A DNA stretch of 64,000 bases from Pseudobutyrivibrio sp. MD2005 (GTDB taxonomy: Bacteria > Bacillota > Clostridia > Lachnospirales > Lachnospiraceae): NCBI RefSeq assembly GCF_000621865.1, contig NZ_JHXE01000012.1, forward strand, positions 1 through 64,000, given 5' to 3'. The translations under genes and the position numbers were made by a program. Below, piece after piece: positions 45,616 through 53,268 of the stretch (the first letter of the stretch is position 1; the number at the start of each line of letters is the position of its first letter). The notes below the pieces were generated by a model. It worked only from the letters and a program-made list of their open reading frames with translations, had not been told where the DNA came from and ran no database searches.

Positions 45616-45637
45616 AAAAAAAGGATATCCTTTTTTT
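45616..45637. repeat. Perfect 22-bp palindrome upstream of dgt
   Basis: Seven A, GGATATCC, seven T: fully self-complementary with no spacer. It lies in the dgt leader, between the tRNA terminator and the gene. It could be a weak bidirectional terminator or a protein site. Confidence 0.4.
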
Positions 45638-45691
45638 ATAAAGATATTTTTTTATTTTATTAACCTTTGATTGATATCTTCTGCCCTATAA

Positions 45692-45725
45692 AACAAAAAA
45701 GAGCTGAGACACTTGCCTCAGCTCT
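45692..45725 (-). terminator. Terminator of tRNA-Leu(AAG)
   Basis: AGAGCTGAG (45700-45708) and CTCAGCTCT (45717-45725) form a perfect stem; the minus strand continues TTTTTTGTTTT. Confidence 0.9.
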
Positions 45726-45732
45726 TTGTTAA

Positions 45733-45817
45733 TGCGGAAGATGGGACTTGAACCCACACGATCGCAATGATCACAAGATCCTTAGTCTTGCTCGTCTGCC
45801 AGTTCCGACACTTCCGC
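45733..45817 (-). tRNA. tRNA-Leu (anticodon AAG)
   Basis: 85 nt class II tRNA. Acceptor GCGGAAG pairs with CTTCCGC, the discriminator is A, and the long variable arm TGATCATTGCGATCG is typical of leucine tRNAs. Anticodon stem CAAGA/TCTTG with loop CTAAGGA gives anticodon AAG, reading CUU (and more if A34 is modified to inosine). CCA is not encoded. It has its own promoter and terminator. Confidence 0.92.
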
Positions 45818-45856
45818 ATGTCTTTCGATTGATTACTCTCTCGCGACGACTCGTAT

Positions 45857-45885
45857 ATAATAGCATCCATATACCCATACGTCAA
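45857..45885 (-). promoter_or_regulatory. Promoter of tRNA-Leu(AAG)
   Basis: Minus-strand TTGACG (45880-45885), 17 bp spacer, TATTAT (45857-45862). Start expected near 45850, about 33 nt before the mature tRNA. It makes the tRNA independent of the upstream hairpin-repeat RNA. Confidence 0.75.
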
Positions 45886-45976
45886 CACTTTTTCTCAAAT
45901 TAAAGTGTCGTATTTTTACACGCTAAATCAGAATATTCTGACACAATCATGTTTCTGTCCATTATAGCTATTGAAG

Positions 45977-46288
45977 GTAAACATAACAAACGGACGACAC
46001 CAATTCGAAATCACCTGATTCCTAACTGGTGCCGCCCCTTAATATCGATCCCAATGGTCTATACCTCTCAGTCTCTTTTATTTTTATAACTTCAAATTTG
46101 TCGCGTGTAAAATCTTAATTCTCTGGTGGACTATACCTCCATTCACTAGATTTTAAATAATTACTAAACTTACTTGTCTGGTGGTCCGTACCTCCAATTC
46201 CTAAATTTCATCGATTACAAAAAATTGAATTTAATTCTCTGGTGGTCTATACCTCCCTTTCTAAAAAAATATTTTTCTGTCATTTGAT
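45977..46288 (-). ncRNA. Candidate non-coding RNA with four repeated hairpins
   Basis: No protein frame of note is seen. On the minus strand a promoter (46295-46322) predicts a start near 46288. Four copies of a short hairpin follow (see repeat entry), then a 14-bp stem made of GGGCGGCACCAGTT and AATTGGTGTCGTCC (46024-46037 with 45992-46005). That stem is fully paired only in minus-strand RNA, where four positions are G-U. Its tail GTTTGTTATGTTTACC could serve as a U-rich termination tract. The result is an RNA of about 310 nt with its own start and end, lying between two tRNA-Leu genes. It matches no RNA family I know. The remainder, 46323-46460, holds only AT-rich sequence. Confidence 0.5.
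46053..46256 (-). repeat. Four hairpin repeats, consensus GGAGGTATAGACCACC
   Basis: Minus-strand copies are at 46256-46241 (GGAGGTATAGACCACC), 46195-46180 (GGAGGTACGGACCACC), 46140-46125 (GGAGGTATAGTCCACC) and 46068-46053 (AGAGGTATAGACCATT). Each forms GG-A-GGT, a four-base loop, ACC-A-CC with a conserved A/A mismatch; the fourth keeps the outer pairs by G-U and A-U changes. Three copies are followed by CAGAGAATTAA or a close variant. Spacing is 61, 55 and 72 bp. Confidence 0.7.
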
Positions 46289-46294
46289 AAGTCT

Positions 46295-46322
46295 ATTATA
46301 TCGTGATACCAATAAATTGCAA
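46295..46322 (-). promoter_or_regulatory. Promoter of the hairpin-repeat RNA
   Basis: Minus-strand TTGCAA (46317-46322), 16 bp, perfect TATAAT (46295-46300). An overlapping TTGACT at 46322-46327 would give a 21 bp spacer and is less likely. Confidence 0.6.
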
Positions 46323-46460
46323 GTCAATTAATGAATATATTTTATTTTTGTCAGATATTTCAATGTTCGGTTAAATGTTTTGTGAATAATTTAGTATTGA
46401 ATTTTAAGTAAGGCCTCACGGTTTAAGGATAATAGTAATAATACCCAAAAAACAACCCCC

Positions 46461-46489
46461 TTGACTTAAAAGTAGAAATTCTATAGAAT
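46461..46489 (+). promoter_or_regulatory. Promoter of tRNA-Leu(CAG)
   Basis: TTGACT (46461-46466), 17 bp, TAGAAT (46484-46489); start expected about 5 nt before the mature tRNA. Confidence 0.75.
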
Positions 46490-46500
46490 ACTTTATGCGC

Positions 46501-46584
46501 GCAGAAGTGGCGGAATTGGCAGACGCGCAGGCTTCAGGTGCCTGTGGTAGCAATATCGTGTGGGTTCAAGTCCCATCTTCTGCA
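46501..46584 (+). tRNA. tRNA-Leu (anticodon CAG)
   Basis: 84 nt class II tRNA. Acceptor GCAGAAG pairs with CTTCTGC, discriminator A; D-loop AATTGGCAG; anticodon stem CAGGC/GCCTG with loop TTCAGGT gives CAG, reading CUG; long variable arm; GTTCAAG T-loop. The variable arm to T-arm segment (AT..CGTGTGGGTTCAAGTCCCATCTTC) is very like that of the AAG tRNA nearby, suggesting duplication. CCA is not encoded. Confidence 0.94.
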
Positions 46585-46605
46585 TATTTTCATTTCATTA
46601 ATCAA

Positions 46606-46643
46606 ACACCCGGATGGCTCACAGCCTCCGGGTGTTCATTTTT
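46606..46643. terminator. Terminator between tRNA-Leu(CAG) and dtd
   Basis: ACACCCGGA (46606-46614) and TCCGGGTGT (46627-46635), with inner GGCT/AGCC, followed on the plus strand by TCATTTTT. The minus-strand side is also AT-rich and overlaps the end of dtd, so it may serve both directions. Confidence 0.85.
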
Positions 46644-47088
46644 AGCATATTTCTGCCGAATCCAGCACGATGGTAAATGGCCCATCATTTTGCAATGATA
46701 CTTTCATATCTGCACCAAACTCTCCAGTTTCTACATGGAATTGTTCCCTGCATTTTTCAATAATGTATTCATACATTTCATTAGCCATATCAGGAGCACC
46801 TGCCTCTATAAAAGATGGGCGATATCCTTTTTTGCAATTAGCATAAAGGGTGAACTGCGAAATTAACAACAGCTCTCCTCCTACATCTGTTAATGATAAA
46901 TTGATCTTATCATTCTCATCATCAAAAATACGAAGCCCTAATAGCTTTTTTACCATTTTATCTGCAATTTCTTTTGTGTCTGAATCGCATACTCCTATCA
47001 ATACTAAAAAGCCCTTGCCAATCTTACCAATTACATTTCCATCAACCGCAACTGACGCCTCATTTACTCTTTGAATTACAAATTTCAT
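46642..47088 (-). CDS. dtd: D-aminoacyl-tRNA deacylase
   Basis: Removes D-amino acids (and glycine from tRNA-Ala) wrongly attached to tRNA. 148 residues, full length: [17 protein letters not shown] start, the active-site SQFTLYAN near 80 and the C-terminal cross-subunit motif [11 protein letters not shown] (usual NxGPxT). ATG follows TAGGAGA; 10 bp after cobI. In Firmicutes it often follows relA; here relA is absent and dtd ends an operon with the lone cobI, a SpoU methyltransferase and a DUF815 gene. Confidence 0.95.
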   Translation of the reverse strand: MKFVIQRVNEASVAVDGNVIGKIGKGFLVLIGVCDSDTKEIADKMVKKLLGLRIFDDENDKINLSLTDVGGELLLISQFTLYANCKKGYRPSFIEAGAPDMANEMYEYIIEKCREQFHVETGEFGADMKVSLQNDGPFTIVLDSAEIC

Positions 47089-47098
47089 ACATCTTCTC

Positions 47099-47794
47099 CT
47101 ATTTTTCTTTTATAATTATCGTCATCATATATTTAGAATCATCTGGAATGGTCATAGCACTTGTAAATATCTCTTCGGTTTCCATTCCACAATCAATTAC
47201 AGCATTAACGCTAATCTTGCCAGCTTCTTCTAAAGGGATAAGCTTTTCTTTTATCTCTGAAATATATTTTCCACTTTTCATGATGATTTTGGTTCCGGGC
47301 AGCTTTAATTCATCTTCGATATTTCCTTGGCCTGATATGATATGAATGTTTTCTTCTGCCTCGCTAAGCACTATACCTGCGGATGCAGCTGAGCCGCAAA
47401 AGGAAGTGATTCCATTTATTATCTCTACCTCTATCCCATCTTTTTTGGCCAGCTTCATAATGTATCCAAAGGTAGAATACACTGTTGGATCACCTATTGT
47501 TAGAAAAGCCAGATTATATCCATCCAGCACCAGCTGTTTGTATTTATTATAGAATTCCTCATGGATTTCCTTTAGGTGATCTTCATCCCTTGTCATTTCA
47601 AAATCCATGCTAATTGTCTTCTTATATTTTATTTCAGGAACAACAGGAAGCGTAATTTGATACGCCCTGCACTTATCCTTATCAGCTCTTGGTAAGCATA
47701 TTACATCTGCTTCTTTTATAGCCTTTACAGCCTTAAGCGTGAGCATTTCCGGGTCTCCAGGGCCCACACCTATACCAAGCAAAACACCTGCCAT
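47099..47794 (-). CDS. cobI/cbiL: Precorrin-2/cobalt-factor-2 C20-methyltransferase
   Basis: A 231-residue tetrapyrrole methyltransferase using SAM at C20 of the corrin precursor in vitamin B12 synthesis. The family start [22 protein letters not shown], the [19 protein letters not shown] block (about 95-113) and [16 protein letters not shown] (near 125) place it in the CobI/CbiL branch. It is the only cobalamin gene in the window, within an operon of unrelated housekeeping genes; the rest of the pathway would have to be elsewhere or the gene is a remnant. ATG has GGAGGAT upstream. No cobalamin riboswitch was seen. Confidence 0.88.
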   Translation of the reverse strand: MAGVLLGIGVGPGDPEMLTLKAVKAIKEADVICLPRADKDKCRAYQITLPVVPEIKYKKTISMDFEMTRDEDHLKEIHEEFYNKYKQLVLDGYNLAFLTIGDPTVYSTFGYIMKLAKKDGIEVEIINGITSFCGSAASAGIVLSEAEENIHIISGQGNIEDELKLPGTKIIMKSGKYISEIKEKLIPLEEAGKISVNAVIDCGMETEEIFTSAMTIPDDSKYMMTIIIKEK

Positions 47795-47814
47795 ATAGCA
47801 TCCTCCATAAAAAT

Positions 47815-48624
47815 TTATTTACATAACTCCCAAAAGGTTACGGCACTGGCTGCTGCAACATTAAGAGAATCCACACCATGATGCATGGGAATAATAGTAA
47901 CAAAATCACTTGCATCAATAGTCTCCTGCTTTATCCCTGTACTTTCCGTACCAAAGATAACAGCGAGCTTCTCCTGCTTTTTTAAAACAGGATCGGCTAA
48001 AGATATAGCATTATCCTTAAGTGCCATAGATACCACTTTAAATCCATTACTTTTAAGGGTAGTCACGTAATCAGACCCTTTATCAAAATATGTCCATGGA
48101 ACCTGAAAAACTGTGCCCATAGCTACTCTGGCAGCCCTTCTATAAAATGGGTCTGAGCTATCGTGAGTCAATATGATTCCATCCACCCCAAGAGCTGCTG
48201 CAGATCTAAAAATTGCCCCTACGTTTGTGGGATTCATAACATCTTCTAGAATAGCAATTCGCCTTGATTCTTTGAGCAAATCTGTGACCGCTGGAAGACT
48301 TGGGCGCATGCAGGCAGCCAGCACTCCTCTTGTCAAGTTAAAGCCTGTGATTTTGTTTATAACACTTAGCTCTGCGGTAAATATCTCTACATCATCAGAA
48401 ATATCAGCCAGCAAATCCTGGACCACATCTGTCTCATATGCTTTTTCCTCTACCAAAAAACATAAAGGTGTAGCACCGCGAGAAAGAGCTCTTTTTATCA
48501 CCTCTGGAGTCTCAGCGATGAAAATGCCACCATTGGGTTCAAAATAATGATATAGCTGAGCCTCATTATATTTTGTGAAGATGTCTAGTCGCTCATCTTC
48601 CAAATTTTGTACTTTTATTACCAT
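47815..48624 (-). CDS. SpoU (TrmH)-family RNA 2'-O-methyltransferase
   Basis: A 269-residue SPOUT methyltransferase. The three motifs are ILEDVMNPTNVGAIFRSAAALG (motif 1), LAVIFGTESTGI (motif 2) and TIIPMHHGVDSLNVAAASAV (motif 3), which form the SAM knot. The N-terminal part (about 1-110) is a substrate-binding domain as in RlmB/TsnR-like members, so a 23S rRNA or tRNA target is likely but not certain. The ribosome site is far (AAAGGA about 16 bases away), so expression may rely on coupling to the DUF815 gene 21 bp upstream. Confidence 0.85.
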   Translation of the reverse strand: MVIKVQNLEDERLDIFTKYNEAQLYHYFEPNGGIFIAETPEVIKRALSRGATPLCFLVEEKAYETDVVQDLLADISDDVEIFTAELSVINKITGFNLTRGVLAACMRPSLPAVTDLLKESRRIAILEDVMNPTNVGAIFRSAAALGVDGIILTHDSSDPFYRRAARVAMGTVFQVPWTYFDKGSDYVTTLKSNGFKVVSMALKDNAISLADPVLKKQEKLAVIFGTESTGIKQETIDASDFVTIIPMHHGVDSLNVAAASAVTFWELCK

Positions 48625-48645
48625 TAACCGACTAACAATTCCTTT

Positions 48646-49953
48646 CTACTCTTTAGTCCCCAATAAATGATAAATGAACTGCTGGGCCGTTCGACCAGAA
48701 AGACCTCCCTGCTCCATTTCCCAGATCTTAGCCTTTGCAATAATCTCTTCCTCTGGCATAGTGATACCAGCACGGGCAGCAAGCCCCAAAACAATTTCAA
48801 TATATTCCTTTTGCATTGGCTTTGAGTAACTGATCGTTACACCAAATCTATGAACTAAAGAAAGCTTTTCTTCTACGGTATCAGAGTGATGTCTGTCATC
48901 TGTATTTGCCTGATCATTTCTATCGTTCCATGTCTCTTTAATAAGATGACGGCGATTTGATGTTGCATAAATCAAGATATTATCAGGCTTAGTCTCTACG
49001 CCACCTTCAATGACAGCTTTAAGGAACTTGTACTCAATCTCATGCTCTTCAAAAGATAAATCATCCATGTAGATGATGTACTTATAATTTCTGTTTTTGA
49101 TGCTGGCAATAATCTTAGATAGATATCTAAACTGATGCTTGTAAATCTCTATCATTCTAAGGCCACTGTCATAATATTGATTAACAATAGCTTTGATACT
49201 GGTAGATTTACCAGTACCGCTATCACCAAAGAGTAGCACATTATTAGCTTTCTTGCCCTGAACAAAGCTTTCTGTGTTTGCGATAAGCTGCTGCTTTTGA
49301 TATTCGTAACCGATAAGATCATCAAGAACAACTTCATCCATATTGTTGATTGGGACAAACTGAATATCGTTAACCCCTACCTCTTCTATACGGAATGCCT
49401 TATTAAGACCGAACATACCTACACCATAGGCCTTATAGAAATTCGTAATTACGGTAAAGAATTCCTTTTCATCTGAAGCTGCTTCTAATTCCTTAGAAAG
49501 CTTTCTAACCTTTTCACTTACGTTTCTGTTGTACATCTGCTGATTCTTGCGAACAGAATTGTAATTCGTAAATACGGAGAAGACCTCTATTCCCAATTCC
49601 TTTTCCAAAGCTGAAAAATCGTAATCAAACAGCTCTTTTAGGATTCTAAAATCATTTTCAACTAGATGATTAACAGAACCTGGCTTAACTTCTGTTTTTT
49701 CTGTAACCAGCGAAAATGGATTCTCATTGGTAATAATATAGAAAGCAAGATAATTATGCCAAAGATTGTCATCAAAACCATAATCTGTGGCGAGCATTAA
49801 AAGGCGCTTAGAAATGGCATTGACTTCCCTTGTTGTCTCTCGCTTGTTGTAATCACCTGATTCCACCTTATCAATAGCTCGTCCCAACTGATACAAAATG
49901 CTGTCTTCTGTTAAATCGCCATACATTAAAAGTCTTGAAATCTTATCGTACAT
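48646..49953 (-). CDS. DUF815 AAA+ ATPase
   Basis: A 435-residue cytoplasmic protein. The C-terminal AAA+ module shows VLLFGDSGTGKSTSIKAI (Walker A, near 245), YIIYMDDLSFEEHE (Walker B), ILIYATSNRRHLI (sensor 1) and a GLSGRTAQQFIYHLL end, the pattern of DUF815. The N-terminal 200 residues are helical and unassigned. It is conserved and its function is not known; AAA-dependent remodelling of some complex is an inference. First gene of the dtd operon; the start has a purine-rich site. Confidence 0.88.
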   Translation of the reverse strand: MYDKISRLLMYGDLTEDSILYQLGRAIDKVESGDYNKRETTREVNAISKRLLMLATDYGFDDNLWHNYLAFYIITNENPFSLVTEKTEVKPGSVNHLVENDFRILKELFDYDFSALEKELGIEVFSVFTNYNSVRKNQQMYNRNVSEKVRKLSKELEAASDEKEFFTVITNFYKAYGVGMFGLNKAFRIEEVGVNDIQFVPINNMDEVVLDDLIGYEYQKQQLIANTESFVQGKKANNVLLFGDSGTGKSTSIKAIVNQYYDSGLRMIEIYKHQFRYLSKIIASIKNRNYKYIIYMDDLSFEEHEIEYKFLKAVIEGGVETKPDNILIYATSNRRHLIKETWNDRNDQANTDDRHHSDTVEEKLSLVHRFGVTISYSKPMQKEYIEIVLGLAARAGITMPEEEIIAKAKIWEMEQGGLSGRTAQQFIYHLLGTKE

Positions 49954-50088
49954 AATCTATCCTCTCTTTTTCTTTTTATTACATTGTATACTTTTTTAGG
50001 TATTTTCCAATAAAAAAATGGTTGGAAGTGTTTATTAATGGCTAATCCTGTTCTCTTTTATAATCCCCCACCCTACCATCCACACTTA

Positions 50089-50116
50089 TTGACAAATCCA
50101 ACGAGAACACCATAAT
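50089..50116 (+). promoter_or_regulatory. Promoter of nudC
   Basis: TTGACA (50089-50094), 16 bp, CATAAT (50111-50116). The spacing and -10 box are acceptable. Between here and the divergent DUF815 gene, 49954-50088, nothing else is seen. Confidence 0.6.
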
Positions 50117-50148
50117 ACATATTAAAGATTACAATATTAGAGGTGCCT

Positions 50149-50991
50149 ATGATTCAAGATATATATCCTAAAAAACTAAATAACAGCTACAATCCTGCAG
50201 CTAAAGTAAATGACAATTCTCTTATAGTAGTCCATGACGCTGGAAAGTTTTTGCTTAAAATAGACGAAGATAATGCAACCATAGCATTTCCTACCGTTAA
50301 AGATTTAAAAGACTACAATAATTATATTTATCTATTCCAAGTATCTGGTGAGGAATTCTTCTACGCTCCTGATTTTGATAAAGAAAAAGATGTTATTCCT
50401 GATGGATTCGATTTTTACACTATGAAGCAGCTTAGAAATTATTACCTCAATCCAAAGCATTATGTGTTTGCAAGCTATACTGCTATTCAACTAATTGATT
50501 GGTACGAAGCTAATAGATTCTGTGGAAAGTGTGGAAATAAAAATGAGCTTTCTAAAACAGAAAGAGCTTTAGTGTGCCCTAGCTGTGGGCATGTGAGATA
50601 TCCAAGAATTAATCCTGCTGTTATTGTTGGTGTGAGAAATGGTGACAAGCTTCTTCTTACCAAATACCGCACAGGCTTTGCACACAATGCGCTTGTTGCA
50701 GGCTTTACGGAAATCGGAGAAACAATAGAAGAAACTGTTGAGCGTGAGGTTCTGGAAGAGACCGGCCTTCATGTAAAAAATATTACATACTATAAGTCTC
50801 AACCTTGGGGTATTGCCAGTGATATACTAATGGGATTTTACTGTGATGTAGATGGAGATGACACCATCAGCATGGATGAGAGCGAGCTTAAATATGCCCA
50901 GTGGGTATCTCGCGAAGATATAGAACTTCAGCCCCTGGAATACAGCCTTACTAATGAAATGATGAAGCAATTTAAAGATGGAATAAAATAA
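50149..50991 (+). CDS. nudC: NAD(+) diphosphatase / RNA deNADing enzyme NudC
   Basis: Splits NADH or NAD into NMN(H) and AMP, and can remove NAD caps from RNA. 280 residues: a zinc ribbon (CGKCG...CPSCG, about 125-147), INPAVIVGV, and the Nudix box GFTEIGETIEETVEREVLEE, a GX5EX7REUXEE pattern. Downstream SQPWGIASDILMGF matches the SQPWPFPxS motif that distinguishes NADH pyrophosphatases. A GTG at 50143 lies inside the ribosome site, so ATG 50149 is used. A single-gene plus-strand unit ending at a shared terminator. Confidence 0.92.
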   Translation: MIQDIYPKKLNNSYNPAAKVNDNSLIVVHDAGKFLLKIDEDNATIAFPTVKDLKDYNNYIYLFQVSGEEFFYAPDFDKEKDVIPDGFDFYTMKQLRNYYLNPKHYVFASYTAIQLIDWYEANRFCGKCGNKNELSKTERALVCPSCGHVRYPRINPAVIVGVRNGDKLLLTKYRTGFAHNALVAGFTEIGETIEETVEREVLEETGLHVKNITYYKSQPWGIASDILMGFYCDVDGDDTISMDESELKYAQWVSREDIELQPLEYSLTNEMMKQFKDGIK

Positions 50992-51024
50992 AGCCTCGCG
51001 AGCTAAGCTCGCAAGGCTCTTTTT
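50992..51024. terminator. Bidirectional terminator between nudC and the HAD gene
   Basis: AGCCT-C-GCGAGC (50992-51003) and GCTCGC-A-AGGCT (51007-51018), loop TAA, with CTTTTT on the plus side and a T-run from the A-rich side on the minus strand. It serves the two convergent genes. Confidence 0.88.
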
Positions 51025-51823
51025 ATTCCTCTGGAAACATTTCCTCTAAAACCTGATAAACACCCTTATCACCCCAGGATGGGCAAATGTTATTAGCGTG
51101 TTCCTTAACAGCATCTGGAGCAGTCTCAACAGCATAACTGTGCACAGCAGTGTCTAGCATACCTGTATCGTTATTATTATCTCCGAAAACCATTGTTTCC
51201 TCTGGGGAAATGTCAAAAAGCTTTTGGATAAATCCCAGGGCAGCTCCCTTATCAACTGATTTATCCATCATATCAATCCAGTCTTCTCCGGCCATTGTAG
51301 CCTTTACCTTATCCTTCCACTCAGGGATGAGTTTAGTCTCACCAAGCTGACGGATTGAAGGCCTATGGAATGCCGATACTTTGATAATCTGCTTTCCTTC
51401 TTTAAGCACATCATTTACAACCTCAACATGGTTTCTATAGCCTTCGGTGAGAAGCTTTACAAAGTTTTCTTCATTACCTGGCTCTATGTATGTAACGCCA
51501 GGGCCTTCCCATATTACATTACAATCAGGAGTCTCTCTAAGCTCAGCCGTAAGTTTTTCTACATAGGCAGAATTCATCTCTGTAACATGTATGTCGACTC
51601 CACGGCACTTAACATGAGCACCGTTGCTGGCAATAAAAATCAAATCATCTTTGATTTCCTCAAACATTCTCTCAATACTTGTAGACTGTCTGCCGCTGGC
51701 AATACATACAATTATATCTTTTTCACGAAGCTTTTTAACCTTCTCAATAAATTCAGGATAGATTTCAGGAGAACCATCCTTTACAAGTGTTCCATCAACA
51801 TCAGTTGCTATTAATTTAATCAT
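51023..51823 (-). CDS. Cof-type HAD phosphatase
   Basis: A 266-residue haloacid-dehalogenase-superfamily phosphatase with a C2-type cap. Motif I is ATDVDGTLV near 7, motif II IASGR near 41, motif III a Lys in SVDKGAALGF, and motif IV VFGDNNNDTGML. Likely substrates are sugar phosphates or flavin/nucleotide phosphates, broad in this family. ATG 51823 has AAGAAGGT upstream and starts motif I at the usual place; the frame to 51844 is ignored. It shares the terminator with nudC. Confidence 0.9.
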   Translation of the reverse strand: MIKLIATDVDGTLVKDGSPEIYPEFIEKVKKLREKDIIVCIASGRQSTSIERMFEEIKDDLIFIASNGAHVKCRGVDIHVTEMNSAYVEKLTAELRETPDCNVIWEGPGVTYIEPGNEENFVKLLTEGYRNHVEVVNDVLKEGKQIIKVSAFHRPSIRQLGETKLIPEWKDKVKATMAGEDWIDMMDKSVDKGAALGFIQKLFDISPEETMVFGDNNNDTGMLDTAVHSYAVETAPDAVKEHANNICPSWGDKGVYQVLEEMFPEE

Positions 51824-51901
51824 ATTAACCTTCTTTATATACAATAATAAAAATCAATTCTCCATCATTGTATCATCTTATTGAAAGGTTTCAATGATTT
51901 T

Positions 51902-53092
51902 TTATAATGCCAAATCCACATGGGCCACCGTGGCTGCTGCACCAGTACTTTCTTTAAGATAGATACCAGTCTTTCTAAGGACTGCATCGGTATTTCCATC
52001 CATGTCTTTATAAGAAAATTCTGTATCTATATTTCCAAGATAAATTGCACCTACATCTGCCTCTTTAAGATTTAGTAGCTTATCATTGCCATTTTCATCC
52101 TTTGTCCAAACCTTTAGCTTGGAATAAACAGAATCATTTTCATCTATCCAGCCGTTTTTATCCTCATCGTAGGATGCCAAATCTTTAAAGCCATCTCCTG
52201 ATTTTGTTCCAAACAGCTCAGAGCCATCATTGATTTTTCCATCATCATTTTTATCTAAGGCTAGAAATCCACTTCCCTTGCCTACAAATGATATTTCATC
52301 CTCTTTTCCATCAGAATCAATATCAAACAAAAACTTCTGATCTGAGATAGATGTTGCATTTGTATCCATATTTATTACTAGTGGATCTGTAAGAACTCTA
52401 GTGTATGTTTCTTCCGATAAAGTGTCTATCTTTTGAGAGAGACTTCGCCCAAGAGTAACTTCTACATTAAAGTTTAAGGTTCTACCATCAGAGGTCTGAA
52501 CAGCGCCTGTGCTCTTAAACGCGGTATTCTCATATTCAAGATGGGTACCCGAGGTGGCTGTGATTTTCTCCCATACCTGCACCCTAGAAGGATTTACAGA
52601 TGAAGCCAAATTCAAAGTGTTTTGCTTTACCCCATTGACACTAAATGCGACTTGATTTTCCGGACAATTTCCAATTATTTTGTTTTGCCAATCCTTAAAT
52701 GATTGCATTTGCTCTAGATTTCTTAAATCGGATATACTTCGCTTTCCAGTCAGAAATTCTAGCATGCGCTTAAGAAGCCGAATTTCCAGGTCCTCGTATT
52801 CCCATGATGTCATGGCCTCATTAGCTTCTTTTGCACGATTTGCCTGTTCTGCAAGATTTTTGAAAGCATTTTGCATGTTCCTCTGCTGCTGTTCCTTTTT
52901 TGATTTTTCTTCATCTTTTTGAAGTTGCTCAAGTGATTCCCTGTAGGATTTTTCTCCCTCTTCTGATAACTTCATGATAGCGCCAACCGTATCCACATTC
53001 GCTTGACGTTCAACTGTTACAGATTCAAGGTGGGAGTAAGAATAAGAATTGTGGGTAGATGCCATGTTTACATGGCTGTTTTCAATCTTCAT
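51902..53092 (-). CDS. EF-hand-type calcium-binding protein, no signal peptide, sigma-28-type promoter
   Basis: A 396-residue protein of unknown role. It begins without a signal peptide, has a Glu/Lys/Gln-rich coiled coil (about 45-100), a middle beta region, and from about 250 two calcium-binding stretches: FDIDSDGKEDEI, LDKNDDGKINDGSELF and YDEDKNGWIDENDSVYSKLKVW. The last block is common in secreted bacterial proteins. ATG has AAAGGAG. Upstream lies TTAA-15 bp-GCCGATAA, a flagellar sigma-28-type promoter, so the gene may belong to the motility regulon; export by a flagellar or other non-Sec route is an inference. Confidence 0.75.
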   Translation of the reverse strand: MKIENSHVNMASTHNSYSYSHLESVTVERQANVDTVGAIMKLSEEGEKSYRESLEQLQKDEEKSKKEQQQRNMQNAFKNLAEQANRAKEANEAMTSWEYEDLEIRLLKRMLEFLTGKRSISDLRNLEQMQSFKDWQNKIIGNCPENQVAFSVNGVKQNTLNLASSVNPSRVQVWEKITATSGTHLEYENTAFKSTGAVQTSDGRTLNFNVEVTLGRSLSQKIDTLSEETYTRVLTDPLVINMDTNATSISDQKFLFDIDSDGKEDEISFVGKGSGFLALDKNDDGKINDGSELFGTKSGDGFKDLASYDEDKNGWIDENDSVYSKLKVWTKDENGNDKLLNLKEADVGAIYLGNIDTEFSYKDMDGNTDAVLRKTGIYLKESTGAAATVAHVDLAL

Positions 53093-53179
53093 AGCGGACT
53101 CCTTTCCACAAACAAAGAAAATAAAAATGTGCCAAACGCGAAGACCTTCGCACTTCCCTATGCCTAGTCTTCGTATTAT

Positions 53180-53206
53180 TTATCGGCGAAAATTTTTAAA
53201 AATTAA
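53180..53206 (-). promoter_or_regulatory. Sigma-28 (SigD/FliA)-type promoter
   Basis: Minus-strand TTAA (53203-53206), 15 bp, GCCGATAA (53180-53187). The -10 box is the exact SigD consensus; the -35 matches three of four bases. It drives the EF-hand gene. A GCGAAG/CTTCGC hairpin (53139-53152) lies in the leader. Confidence 0.7.
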
Positions 53207-53215
53207 TATAGAACG

Positions 53216-53246
53216 TAAAAAACAGTAGACTATACAAGCCTACTGT
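53216..53246 (-). terminator. Terminator of the Dabb gene
   Basis: ACAGTAG (53222-53228) and CTACTGT (53240-53246), followed on the minus strand by TTTTTTACG. It lies directly before the sigma-28-type promoter. Confidence 0.8.
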
Positions 53247-53268
53247 CATATAACGGGATCATTGATGA

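Noticed and set aside
46053-46256. CRISPR array
   Set aside because: Repeats are only about 16 bp, imperfect, unevenly spaced, and no cas genes are near; a structured RNA fits better.
46241-46268. Remnant of a 16S rRNA 3' end (ACCTCCCTTTCTAA on the plus strand)
   Set aside because: Similarity is limited to about 13 bases; upstream 16S sequence is missing and the segment is one of four repeats.
46495-46698. Open frame over the tRNA-Leu(CAG)
   Set aside because: It consists of the tRNA and its terminator.
51881-51901. ATTGAAA/TTTCAAT hairpin with T-run on the plus strand
   Set aside because: No plus-strand gene ends here and the stem is short with a two-base loop, so a terminator is not supported.
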